A DNA stretch of 64,000 nucleotides from Brienomyrus brachyistius (lineage: Eukaryota > Chordata > Actinopteri > Osteoglossiformes > Mormyridae). Under the pieces are notes generated by a model that was not told where the DNA came from, searched no databases, and worked only from the letters and a program-made list of their open reading frames with translations. The stretch lies in contig NC_064533.1 in assembly GCF_023856365.1 (NCBI RefSeq), positions 35,512,118 to 35,576,117 on the forward strand, given 5' to 3'. Shown piece by piece: positions 40,578 to 52,160 of this stretch. Made by a program: the position numbers and the translations under genes. The stretch's first letter is position 1; each line of letters opens with the position of its first letter.

Positions 40578-41090
40578 AATAAATAAATAAATAAATAAAT
40601 CTAGCTCACTTAATTGCTTTTAACCTGGACATGGTTCAAATGAGACTGGAATTTTATCAGAAGCAGAAGGCTTTATCAAAAGTAGAAGGTACAACATGGG
40701 ATATTCTTTACAAGATGCCAGTTTATCACAGAGTGTCTAATGTCATAATATAGAGACAGCAGTTGACCAAACCAAAAGTTTATGAAGTGCATGAGGGGAA
40801 CATACCTGGAGGAAACTCACATAGACTCACTAGATATACACAGGGGCTGTGAGGCCACTGAGCCACTGTATAGCTTAAAACCAAGGAGCCCCTCTACAAA
40901 CATAATACCCGGAGTTTTGAACAATAGTTTAATTACATTTTTCTTTTCAATTTAGTAGTACTCACATCTAAATGTGCTACACCATGACACATAATGTTCA
41001 GTAAGCAGAATCCATGAGTATGACGGAAGTGGTACGACTGACAGATGGACAGATGAACGACAATATTCCTGAACCACATCCTACGCAACA
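40578..41090. other. Spacer between copy D and stk16
   Basis: About 500 bp. (ATAA)n at 40578-40602, then a short fragment of the common dispersed repeat at about 40790-40875 ('tgaggccactgagccactgt' end). No gene. Confidence 0.55.
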
Positions 41091-41256
41091 GGTACGTCTG
41101 TGAACCTTCGAGATGGCACAGCGGCTAGCAGGAGGGAGGAGCCGGACTGCGTCACACCGTGTATGCGGAACTACGGCGAGGATGAGGAAGAGCGGAGGAA
41201 GGGCCCGATGGCCGCCCAGCGATCCCGTGTCCGCGATCGCCGAATTCACCGCTAAG
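41091..41256 (+). promoter_or_regulatory. stk16: CpG island promoter and non-coding first exon of stk16
   Basis: The most CpG-dense stretch of this part of the window ('gtccgcgatcgccg', 'ctacggcgaggatg'). It ends in a consensus donor AAG|GTAC at 41256/41257. The next acceptor (ccaatccag|tggtgagcc, 42135/42136) leads straight to the stk16 ATG, so this is the likely 5'UTR exon. It carries an upstream ORF (see the separate entry). Confidence 0.6.
41208..41255 (+). CDS. Upstream ORF in the stk16 5'UTR (15 codons)
   Basis: ATG at 41208, then MAAQRSRVRDRRIHR, with TAA at 41253-41255, just before the splice donor. A second ATG at 41182 is open to the donor and would end two codons into the next exon. 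If transcribed, these could dampen stk16 translation. No evidence that a peptide is made. Confidence 0.3.
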   Translation: MAAQRSRVRDRRIHR

Positions 41257-42161
41257 GTACATTCCGGCAGTTAATATCAAGCCCTTAATCCGATAGATAA
41301 ATCGCAGTTATTTGTAATTTCAGGTGCACCGATTCTGTTTCATTTCATTTAGCTTGTAGGTTTACTGCGCCGTGACCCATTTCGGTCTTGTCGTTATACG
41401 CCACGTTATATTTATCGTTTTGCAGTTAAGCGTGTATTAAAGTGATCCGTGATCGCCACCTTAACATCCGATAGTTTGGTCGTTAATATTCGCCGAACAC
41501 AGGATGGAGATTAAGTTGGGAATCACAATCATTTTGGTCTTGCCCGGCTTTCTGGACACCAAGCGCAAAATTATTTGCTTAATAATTAAGAAAGCTGTAC
41601 TAGGAAAGCACTGAATTAATTATAACGCCCTACGTTACTGTACACCAAGTACATTGTTCCGCTGAAATGTTAGATAAGCTGGTGTGGGTGCCTTAGTGAG
41701 CCCAATACGTTCACGACATTATTGCATTTTTGTAGCAGCTGATCAGTAGTTTGGGTATTTCTGTATAACAAACAGGAAAAATAATTTTTTCTTGTTGCCA
41801 TGTGAATGCGAACTGTAGTGGCGTTTGGATTTAACGGAACGATCCGTGTGGATGGAGACACTTTCTGCAACAGGCAGGCCTTTTACGCTTACGAATTGTA
41901 ATATGGATGTACCCGATATGCATCTGAATCAAGTAATCGATTTTATTACTTTGTATTTATCTTTGAATCCCGGTCTGTTTTTCTATATTAGTGTGGAATG
42001 CAACTTATCACTGATATTCGTAACAAAGAGTGTAAATTCCCTAAAGAAAGCTGTCGCCTTCTCTTTTCATATTAATTTGTCCCTCTCATATATTCTTGGC
42101 TTCACCCATTCCTCCATCTCCCTGGCCAATCCAGTGGTGAGCCAGCCATGTGCCAGTGACC

Positions 42162-45100
42162 ATGGGTCAGCACCTCTGTATCTGCGCTCGCAATACTATC
42201 ACCATAGAAGAGAAGAGATACTTCTTTATACAGAAACTAGAGGAAGGGTAAGAAGGCATCGGCTAGTTGGTCTGCCACCTGCAGGAGGCCTGGATTCCGT
42301 CGAGAGCTGTTCTGCTTCTCATCAGATTTGGTGTAATAAAAATATCACATTGAATAATAACTTTTATGTTGTTCTTTTAAAGAACTTTAAGGCCAGTTGG
42401 TTCGTTCGAGCATTACATGATCACACGATGCTGCGGGAATCAAGCAGACTGACACGAAAAAAATCTAAATCTTTTCGAAGGGGGTTCAGTTATGTGGACC
42501 TTGTGGAGGGAGTGCACGACGGACGTTTCTACGCCCTGAAGAGGATCCTCTGCCATGACAGAGAGGGCCGCCAGGAGGCCCAGACGGAGGTGGAGATGCA
42601 CCAGCTGTTTAATCACCCCAATGTCCTCTCGCTAGCTGGCCACACCTTCGTCGATCGCGGGGGCAAGACTGAGGCCTGGCTGCTACTGCCTTATATCAGG
42701 GTGAGTCGTCCAGTCTCCTTCGAATGATGAATGTTCATGTCCTGGTCCGCTCCAGCAGTAATTAAATATTACCTGTCAGCCTCATCAATAAGCAAAGTAT
42801 CACCCAGTCTGCTGCAACATCCAATAAATGTGACCCAGCAGTGCTAATGAGTAACCATAAAGTCAGCGTGGCAGGGATGAGGATGAAGTGGCTTAATGGG
42901 CTGAAAGATCAACACGGTACCCGCTGAACTGCAACCCTATTTACAGCGAACTTTATGCAAATGAGCACAGGGATTCAGCAGTGGAGCTATGCTAAGGCAG
43001 GTGCATGTTCATGCAGTTTGTTTTTGAAATGAATTTCAACTTCTTTCATGCACTTTGTATGTTTCTCTCAATTACATGGCTTTCAGCGTGATGTTCAATT
43101 GAGTGAACCTTTGAATTTTTTTTATTGCTGTTCTACACGGTTGATGTTTAATGTCATCAACCACAGAAAATCTAGTTTAGCAAAGTATGATTCAGTGATC
43201 GTGCTAATCACACCTGATCTTGTACATATGTATTCTTGTTTTTAAATGGATATGACAAAGGTTAGGGTTGTCCAGCATGAGAAAATATGTATTAGTTATT
43301 CGCATTGCCTTTCATCAGTGTGTTTTTATCGACAGCTGCCTGCTCTTTGTGAAATGCCCCCCAGCTTCGCTCGGGATGGTTGTTGAAGTTTTTGCTTGTT
43401 CTCCTGCCTGTGCCCCTCACAGAAAGGCAGCTTGTGGTCTGTGTTGGAGAAGCTGAGGGATAAGGGTGCTTCCATGCCTGAGGGACAAATTCTGCACATT
43501 TTCCAGGGAATGTGCACTGGCCTCAGAGCCCTTCACGACAAAGGCTATGCCCACAGGTACTGTTACTCCTCTGGAGAGACTAAGGGGGCTTTTCCACTGC
43601 AGCAGGTACTGACCTTTTGGTGCTTTGAGAACGTTCTGCACTTACGGTACTCCAAGGTGTTGGTTTTCCATTGGTGTAAGAACTGGAACCGGCACCGCAT
43701 GACCTGACAGCATGAGGCGGGGTATTTTGTACTGAATTTGAAAAATCGCTGTACAATGTGCAATATTAGTACCAGCATCGCATGTTATGCACATACGATT
43801 CTTACATTATAACATGGGGGTTAAAGTTTTGATAAAATATTTTTACTTCTTGCTCTGCCATAGGCAGCTTAGGAAGCTTTGCAATTTTAATTATTATTCC
43901 TTTTATAGATTCTTCTTATAGAAAAAGAACAAAAAAAACTATATTATCTATAGTTTTATAGATTAAAAATCAGCTTACAGTTGACCTCCACTGCTTTTTC
44001 AAGAGCGCTACATTCATTCTCCGAGACAATTGGAATCATGTTCATCCTTGCAGGTTAAATCACTTGAAGATGGGTTTGTGAGAAATTTATTCACTCTTTT
44101 GTTTTATAAATTCCTCAATATTTATTAAGCAAAATCACATCTCTATATTTATAACTAAATCACATCCCTGGGACAACATGCTATATGCATGCTGTATTAG
44201 TATATTATGCAAAATACATTAATTTCTTGTCCTGCTATCTAGATCTTTTTGTTGTATATGTTCTTACGATCAAATTAAATTTTTTTTTTTTTTTTTTTAC
44301 GTCATTTATTAAAGCAGCTGTTTTCAGGCTGGCATTTGTATTTGCATAACCGATAAACAAAGGAAACGTTTCAAGTCCCACTCCAAAGTACCAAAGAAGC
44401 ACCCCAGCTGGTTTGCACTTTAGGTTCTGGTTCTTACCTGGAAGTCAATGGACAGGAAAAGTACGGTACTTGGTATGGTGCAGAAGCGCCCTAACTGAAA
44501 CCCTCGAAGACCGTTGTCAATGTTTATCAGCTCAGGTCCAGTACAGTTCCTTTCCAGTTGGAATTCCACACTGCCCCTAATAAAAGAGTACTCAGAACCA
44601 CACTCTCCATTCCCTGTCTATCTATTAGGGACATAAAGCCAACCAATATCCTCCTGGACGAGGACGACACACCGATCCTGATGGACCTCGGTTCCATGAA
44701 CAAGGCTCGTATTGAGGTCCGAGGATCCCGAGAGGCCATGACCATTCAGGTATCACTGTGATGTATGTGTGTGTGTGGCTTTCAGGAAAGCCTTTTGCAG
44801 GAAGCCAGTGTGCACATCTGTTGCTCACAGGATCTTTCCTTTTCTCTTTTTGAGGACTGGGCTTCCCAGAGATGCACCATTTCCTACAGGGCACCAGAGC
44901 TCTTCAATGTGGAGAGCTACTGCACCATCGATGAGCGCACAGACATCTGGGTAGGAAACTTGCACTCTGTTCAGTCCTCAGTCTGACACGTCCAGATGTG
45001 TGAAGTAACAAAGTACCAATACTTAAGGGTGATTCCACCAAATCGGTACCAGTTGCATGTTATAAATCTTCAAAATGAAATTTCATTTTTTCATCTGTTT

Positions 45101-46194
45101 CAACATTGACATATATTTAACCATTCAGAATGTGCACTGGTCAATCTCAAAAATTAAATTTTTTTCATGGTTTTTAAGTAGGAGATAGTTGCATTTTTCT
45201 CAGTTCTGTTGCAACCTCATGCAAATCTTGAAATGTCGTTTGAAAATCATTACAACTAGTTCTTTTTTGTTCCCCCCAATAAAGTGTGTATTTTTATATA
45301 TTTGTAGATTTAAAAAATCACCATATATGCATTTAAGTTGTACTTTTCTCTTTATATGAATAACAGGAGTGAATTTTAGCATAAATTTAGCAAACTCATG
45401 AACCATAGCCACACATTTCTACACAACACCATCAAAAAAAATACAGTTTGTGAAAAGCATGCAGCATGCCTGTGTATAGGGCTGTACAATTTTCACTCAG
45501 AATTGACGTCACAGTTTTCTATTACTCATATGCACGATATATCAGTTAACGTACCGATATTGCCGGTTGATATTTAAACTCTCAATATCAATAAAGTTAG
45601 CAGCATCAAAATTAAAGAAACAACTACTAAAATACTGGCGAGAGAACAATGGGCGATCAGCCATTTTCCGTAGTAGAGAATGAGGGATTTCATGAGCTCA
45701 TTTACCCCTTAGAAGAGTCAGAGTACCGACCCATGACATGTTTATAAGATCGATTTTTCGTCACTCTGCAAATCTGCACCAGCAAGCTCGGCAAGTTTCA
45801 CCGATTTTGCCCACTGTCTCTCTGTCCACTGTGCAGTCCCTGGGCTGTGTCCTCTACTCCATGATGATGTTGGAGGGGCCTTATGACATGGTGTTCCAGA
45901 AAGGCGACAGTGTGGCGCTAGCTGTGCAGAACCCTATTGTCATCCCTCAACCTTGCAAGTGAGTAACACTGGGCCTGCCTGGCTCTCCTCTGTTACAGAC
46001 ACAACTCCTCCATCTGTCTTCAGTCACTCACCCCATATGATTTCCTTACAAGGTACTCGCAAGGCCTTCAGATGCTGCTCAGCTCTATCATGGTGCCCAA
46101 CCCTCAGGAACGACCAGGCATCAACTGGGTCCTTGAGCAGATCCAGAACTTAAACAAACCAGAACGACCTGATGAAGCCACTGCTGCGGTATGA
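42162..46194 (+). CDS. stk16: Serine/threonine kinase 16 (7 coding exons, 306 aa)
   Basis: Membrane-anchored Ser/Thr kinase of the NAK family, associated with the Golgi/trans-Golgi in mammals. Coding exons: 42162-42247, 42481-42700, 43423-43556, 44629-44749, 44855-44950, 45837-45958 and 46053-46194. All have GT-AG borders, and the sum is 921 nt, giving 306 aa (human 305). The start MGQHLCICAR keeps the myristoylated Gly2 and palmitoylated Cys6/Cys8. The motifs follow in order: glycine loop EEGGFSYV, catalytic lysine in FYALKRI, HRDIKPTN, MDLGSMN (DLG in place of DFG, as in the family), SYRAPELF, and SLGCVLYSMM. The first glycine of the loop (Gly in human GEGGFS) is Glu here, a one-base change. 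The TUBA4A neighbour supports orthology. Confidence 0.95.
43584..44577. mobile_element. Harbinger-like MITE filling stk16 intron 3 (994 bp)
   Basis: Flanked by TAA on both sides (43581-43583 and 44578-44580), the 3-bp target typical of PIF/Harbinger. The ends are imperfect inverted repeats (gggggcttttccactgc at the left; the right end, inverted, starts ggggcagtgtgg). Better inverted matches lie inside, such as 'gtgtaagaactggaacc' against 'ggttctggttcttacc'. The intron is 1072 bp, so nearly all of it is this insertion. Confidence 0.65.
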
Positions 46195-46404
46195 TGCTTC
46201 TGAGGAGGAACCTAAGTGAGGTTCCTCTCGTTTTGCTTTGGACTCTTCATGAGGAATGACCCGGACTTCACCCTGAACAAACACACCTCTGTGTTGACAA
46301 ATTTTCAAGCATGTGTATATGCATATAATACCCTCAGCCTTATTCATAACACCACACCTATACAGACAGACAGACAGGAATAATGTTGTCCATCGTTAAA
46401 TAAA
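46195..46404 (+). other. stk16: 3'UTR and poly(A) signal of stk16
   Basis: AATAAA at 46399-46404, about 205 nt past the stop codon. Confidence 0.5.
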
Positions 46405-46877
46405 AACACATCGTATTAGTCCATTTAGCAGCAGCTATGACATGCCAAATGGAATAATACAGCAGATTATGTTTTTCTAAGGAAAATGTTTGTGTTCCTT
46501 GTGATTTGTACTTATGTTGATCGAGTTTGTATGCAGGTTTAACTGATATAGTAACCTGAGTTTCTAAAATTTTACTGCCTGATGAAAGAACGGTTCTTGT
46601 ATTATTGGTTCTAATTAGGTTAAATGTGTCTGCATGTGTAAGTAAATTACCTGTGGTTGTTTAACGCAAATTTCAGAAATTGAATGAGTTGTCTGCCTAG
46701 TTCTAGGCAGTTATGTTATGACGGTAAAATACTACAAGGATTTTGACCCTTTCAGGCTGATGAACCCCCTGTAAATAATACAGGCAAATCTTCCAAGCTA
46801 TTAATCAGAAATGGTGTAAATTCTCAAAGGGCAGTAGTTTACATTCAAGAAAAATGTACCTTCAGGGAGATTTAGAG
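46405..46877. other. Downstream of stk16, nothing recognised
   Basis: AT-rich sequence with no coding or repeat signature that I can name. Alternative longer 3'UTRs of stk16 are possible. Confidence 0.4.
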
Positions 46878-46989
46878 TAGTGCTTCCCAACCCAGTCATC
46901 GGGGACCCCCCAGACAGTCCACGTTTATGCTCCCTGCCAGACAGTCCACATGTTTGCTCCCTCCCTGAGGGCTGGGTTGGGAAATGCTG
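46878..46989. mobile_element. hAT-type MITE, 112 bp
   Basis: Inverted ends tgcttcccaacccag and ctgggttgggaaatgc, flanked by atttagag and atttagat (7 of 8 matching). The two halves also share 'cagacagtccac' as a direct repeat. Confidence 0.75.
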
Positions 46990-49221
46990 ATTTAGATTAT
47001 TTCCCCCCCCCCCCTGTTTTTAAATGTAGTTCTATAAACTGAGGGCTGCGTTTGATCCTCATAAAGGTTCTTTTTGCTCTTTGGGTTCCGTCGTCATCCC
47101 TGAGTACGTCACCTGGTGAGCGAGGTCCTTCATCACTTATTCAGATACCTTTTTTTTCCCTCTCTTTTACTAAGCAAACCAATTTTGATTCCTGCAGGAT
47201 TCTACCCAGTGTCTACGCGTGTGTGTGTGTGTTTTTTTATGAAGGAGAACTGCGTTAGTGTTAAACTCCTCTTTTTTTTAAATCATATATTCTTTAAATT
47301 GAATTTATAACTTCAGGTAGTGGAACCCAAAGAAATGTTGTTCTGTGTGAAGGCGATTATATTGGTCTTTTGCTGTTACAGAGTTGTGTTTTCAGGTAAT
47401 TTAAAATCATCTATTGCACCCGTTACTGCCGATTAGCTTTGTAACTACAGAAGGGTCACCTACCAATGTACAAAATACCTCTGAACAGGTTTGCTTATCC
47501 ACCAGGCCTTCATGCGTTGTTTCCTGTACATAGATATTTATAATAAAAGTAATATCTCAAATATGAAACATTCGTAAAAATGTTTTTTTGTAAACAAATG
47601 TAATATTTGTTTGACCAAGGGAAACAGTACATAATATATACTTTATTGATCTCATATAGCTTATAAACTGATAACATTACACTTAAAAACATAATATTAC
47701 ACTTAAAAACTGATCTTACAGATACCAATCATCAACTAATGAGCTTCACAAATCCCGTAGAGACTGTCACATGACGGTTATGATTAGAGACGTCAATACA
47801 TTTTTTTATTTAGGATATTTGGACAGATTTATGGAGATGTCATGCAAATAATTACATTTATAATCAAGATCTGTTGAACTTGGAAACATCTGATGACTTA
47901 CACAGTACTTCAAAGGTGAAGATGTATCTAGTTAGTGGCTGAAATCCTTTAAAGGTGTCGTGGTAGCGTAGACATTTCCTGTGGGAACATCATTCGGTAA
48001 AAACCCATAATCTAGACAGGTTACAGTTTATTGAATGATCACCCCCATTGTTTACCGAAATGGTGTTCGACCATATCGTGTCCTGGGGTTCATATACAGG
48101 CACACAGCGTCACTGTGCAGTCACAGCTTCAACAAACTTATATATACCCCAACGAGTGTCTGCAGATAAGCCAATGAGAAGAGGCAGGACAGATACACAA
48201 AACATGCACAACTTAGGTGTAACTTAACACTAATACCCCCCCCCCACCCCACCCCAAGAACTTGTTAAACATGGCTTGTATGTAGCAAAAACTACTGAGA
48301 TATTTATTAAAACATATAAATAAAAGGCTAAAAGAATCCCTTAAGCTATTTTCATTTAACCAGTTTCACTTGATCTTTTTGTTAAATCTTTGTATCATAC
48401 CTCTAAATGCTCAATAAACAAGCAAACAAAGTGAGTCTTGCACTTGTAAAGGAGTTTGATCAGGTCCCCTCACAGGTCCTCCCTTAGCTGACATTGTGAT
48501 GAAGTAATCACTCCTCATCTGTGACCATGAAAATTCTTTGTCATATCACTGCATGAATTGTATAATTTAACACGCATGTTTATGTGATTATGATTTTATA
48601 TTGCATAAACAGTCTCACTTTCATATCTTTTCTGAATAGAAGAATCATGCGCTCAGTTACACATATATCACACTGCGATGGTGTCACAGAATGTCTCATG
48701 GACCAAGTGCAACTACTTGTTGGTTTGACCATTTCTAGTGGAAAAGCTGCTGTAAATGTGTAAAGTGTTTGATAATCTGCAAACTTGCAAATATTGCAGC
48801 CATGCCCTTACTTCACATGTAAGCAGATTGTGAGTTATATTCTTCACAAGTGCAAAATACAACCATCATCCAGATGTAGGTAAAATGCCCATATTTAAAA
48901 AAAATAGCTGTTTTCTCGGAATCTCTTTCAGTGCCATGAAGGAATGGAACAGTGGCGGTACCAGTACTCAAACCCAGATCAACCATGCAGGAAACAATAG
49001 GAGAAATATACTAACTGCAGCCTCCCCAAAAGTGTAGACGTAATATTTTTTTAATTACTCACTTTTCAATACGAGGATGTCTAGAGCTATTCCACCAAAT
49101 TAACTCATACATCTTAAACATCCATAAAAAAAATCCACGATCAATCCAAAAATTTGAAAGTGGTAAATGGATTCAAAGTTTGTGCTAAGAAATGAAAAAA
49201 AAAACAGAATAGAGGAGCCGC
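46990..49221. other. Intergenic DNA, no gene recognised
   Basis: C-tracts at about 47003-47017 and 48235-48246, plus a direct repeat 'ataatattacacttaaaaac' style pair at 47676-47711. No exon. AT-rich throughout. Confidence 0.45.
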
Positions 49222-50591
49222 ACGATAATCAGCTAAATAACTCAAAACACCTGCAAAGGCCTTTAAATGGTCTCTCAGTCTAGTTCTGTAGGCTACACAA
49301 TCATGGGGAAGACTGCTGATTTGACAGTTGTCCAAAAGACGACCATTGACACCTTGCACAAGGAGGGCGAGACACGAAAGGTCATTGCAGAAGAGGCTGG
49401 CTGTTCACAGAGCTCTGTATCCAAGCACATTAATAGAGAGGCGAAGGGAAGGAAAAGATGTGGCAGAAAAAAGTGTACAAGCAATAGGGATGACCGCACC
49501 CTGGAGAGAATTGTGAAACAAAACCCATTCAAAAATGTGGGGGAGATTCACAAAGAGTGGACTGCAGCTGGAGTCAGTGCTTCAAGAACCACTACGCACA
49601 GACGTACGCGAGACATGGGTTCCAGCTGTCGCATTCCTTGTGTCAAGCCACTCTTGAACAACAGACAGCATCAGAAGCGCTTCGCCTGGGCTAAAGACAA
49701 AAAGGACTGGAGTGCTGCTGAGTGGTCCAAAGTTATGTTCTCTGATGAAAGTAAATTTTACATTTCCTTTGGACATCAGGGTCCCAGAGTCTGGAGGAAG
49801 AGAGGAGAGGCACAGAATCCACGTTGCTTGAGGTCAAGCGTAAAGTTTCCACAGTCAGTGATGGTTTGGGGTGCCATGTCATCTGCTGGTGTTGGTCCAC
49901 TGTGTTTTCTGAGTTCCAAGGTCAACGCAGCTGCCTACCAGGATGTTTTAGAGCACTTAATGCTTCCTGCTGCTGACCATCTTTATGGAGATGCAGATTT
50001 CATTTTCCAACAGGATTTGGCACCTGCACACAGTGCCAAAGCTACCAGTACCTGGTTTAAGGACCATGGTATCCCTGTTTTTAATTGGCCAGGAAACTCG
50101 CCTGACCTTAACCCCATTGAAAATCTATGGGGTATTGTGAAGAGGAAGATGTGATATGCCAGACCCAACAATGCAGAAGAGCTGAAGGCCACTATCAGAG
50201 CAACCTGGGCTCTCATAAGACCTGAGCAGTGCCACAGACTGATGGACTCCATGTCACGCCGCATTGCTGCAGTCATTCAGGCAAAAGGAGCCCCAGCTAA
50301 GTACTGAGTGCTGTACATGCTCATACTTTTCATGTTCATACTTCTCAATTGGCCAAGATTTCAAAAAATTCTTTCTTTGTATTGGTCTTAAGTAATATTC
50401 TAATTTTGAGATACTGAATTGGGGTTTTCATTAGTTTGTCAGTTATCATCAAAATTAAAAGAAATAAACACTTGAAATATGTCAGTCTGTGTGGAATGAA
50501 TGTATACATTATACACGTTTCACCTCTTGAATAGAATTAGTGAAATAAATCAACTTTTTAAAGATATTCTAATTATATGACCAGCACCTGT
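49222..50591 (+). mobile_element. Tc1-like transposon, left end deleted
   Basis: The right end is intact (attctaattatatgaccagc, then acctgta at about 50591, next to TA). At the left, recognisable transposon sequence starts only at 'gataatcagctaaataactc', so the left inverted repeat is missing. It encloses a transposase gene with one nonsense codon. The family is very common in fish and amphibians. Confidence 0.9.
49303..50307 (+). pseudogene. Tc1-like transposase with a single internal stop
   Basis: Reading starts MGKTADLTVVQKT. An N-terminal paired-like helix-turn-helix follows (around 'AGCSQSSVSKHI'), then a basic linker (GRKRCGRKK). The DD34E catalytic domain shows all three acids: MFSDESKF, IFQQDLAPAH and NPIENLWG. 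TGA at 50152-50154 follows 'VKRKM', where relatives have Arg (CGA to TGA). The same frame then stays open for 50 more codons to the normal TGA at 50305-50307. With the left end also lost, it cannot move itself. An alternative in-frame ATG lies at 49267. Confidence 0.9.
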
Positions 50592-50612
50592 ATATATATA
50601 TATAGGTAATGA

Positions 50613-50890
50613 TATATCCATCCACCCAGTTCCTGCAACTATTTATCTTATTCAGGGTTATTGGGGTCCAGAGTCTCTGGATACCAACCCATTGCAAGTA
50701 ACACCTATGGACAATTTGGTAACACCAATTCACTTAAGCATGTTTTTTAACTGGGGGAGAGCAGGTACTCAAGTGCAACATGGGGAGAACAAACATGCAA
50801 ACTCCACACATGGAGCCATGGCTGAAACTCGAACCCTGTCCCAGGGGTATGAGGAAACAGTGCCAACCACTGCACCACTCCATAATGATG
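50613..50890 (+). repeat. Common fish dispersed repeat, diverged copy
   Basis: 'ccatccacccagttcctgca', 'acatggggagaacaaacatg' and 'gtgccaaccactgcaccac' are in the same order as in the reference copy at 28.7 kb. Confidence 0.7.
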
Positions 50891-50914
50891 CATGTGCAAA
50901 AATAAGTAAATATA

Positions 50915-51733
50915 CAGAGAGCACCTTGCATTTACCAGTGCGGAGACAGAACAGAGAGCACCTTGCATTTACCATTGCAGAGACAGAACAGAGAGCACCT
51001 TGCATTTACCAGTGCGGAGACAGAACAGAGAGCACCTTGCATTTGCCAGTGCGGAGACAGAACAGAGAGCACCTTGCATTTGCCAGTGCGGAGACAGAAC
51101 AGAGAGCACCTTGCATTTACCAGTGCGGAGACAGAACAGAGGGCACCTTGCATTTACCAGTACGGAGACAGAACAGAGAGCACCTTGCATTTACCAGTGC
51201 GGAGACAGAACAGAGGGCACCTTGCATTTACCAGTGCGGAGACAGAACAGAGAGCACCTTGCATTTACCAGTGCGGAGACAGAACAGAGGGCACCTTGCA
51301 TTTACCAGTGCGGAGACAGAACAGAGAGCACCTTGCATTTACCAGTGCGGAGACAGAACAGAGAGCACCTTGCATTTACCAGTGTGGAGACAGAACAGAG
51401 AGCACCTTGCATTTACCAGTGCAGAGACAGAACAGAGAGCACCTTGCATTTGCCAGTGCGGAGACAGAACAGAGAGCACCTTGCATTTACCAGTGCGGAG
51501 ACAGAACAGAGAGCACCTTGCATTTGCCAGTGCGGAGACAGAACAGAGAGCACCTTGCATTTACCAGTGCGGAGACAGAACAGAGAGCACCTTGCATTTA
51601 CCAGTGCGGAGACAGAACAGAGAGCACCTTGCATTTACCAGTGCGGAGACAGAACAGAGAGCACCTTGCATTTACCAGTGCGGAGACAGAACAGAGAGCA
51701 CCATACTTTTGCCAGTGCAGAGACAGGATGCGT
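50915..51733 (+). repeat. 37-bp satellite array, 22 copies
   Basis: The unit includes gcaccttgcatttaccagtg and cggagacagaacagaga. The block gcaccttgca starts at 50921 and again at 51661, exactly 20 x 37 bp later, so copies 1-21 carry no indel; copy 22 is diverged. Only scattered substitutions occur (taccag/tgccag, gagag/gaggg). Because 37 is not a multiple of three and the unit lacks stops, all three forward frames are open, with frames of 267-384 codons. These are artefacts, not genes. Confidence 0.97.
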
Positions 51734-51778
51734 CCTGGCATGTTATTGCTGGGGGATGCTTCGTAGCACACAGTCTAC

Positions 51779-51872
51779 CATCCATCCATCCATCCATCCA
51801 TCCATCCATCCATCCATCCATCCACCCATCTTTTGTACCCACTTGACATATTTTGCAATGTTGTCCACATAT

Positions 51873-51903
<31 letters not shown>

Positions 51904-52160
51904 GAGTTTACATGTTCTGCCCCTGTTGCATAACTGTGCTCTGAGTACTCTGGATTCATACCACAATCCAATGACATGTACTTATGCTACTGGCTATTTC
52001 TAATTTGCCCATAGTGTATGGTTGTGTGTTTGTGTGAGTGTGTGCATTTATGTGCGATGGACTGGCATCCCGTCCAGACTGTACCCCATCCTGATGCCCT
52101 ATGCTGCGTGCGATTCAGACCTGGATAACAAGTTAGAATATGGATGGATGGATGGATGGT
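51779..52160 (-). repeat. (CATC)n tract and inverted dispersed repeat copy
   Basis: (CATC)n at 51779-51826, (GT)n at 51880-51902, then a minus-strand copy of the common repeat: 'gcgatggactggcatcccgt' and the terminal (ggat)n at about 52140-52160. Confidence 0.75.

Noticed and set aside
50910..51733. CRISPR-like regular array
   Set aside because: The 37-bp units are contiguous with no unique spacers, in vertebrate DNA. It is a tandem satellite.
50692..51944. Long overlapping open frames (384, 314 and 267 codons) encoding repeated Cys-containing peptides
   Set aside because: They are the three forward frames of a 37-bp satellite with no stop codon in the unit. Equal openness of all frames is a repeat artefact, not coding selection.
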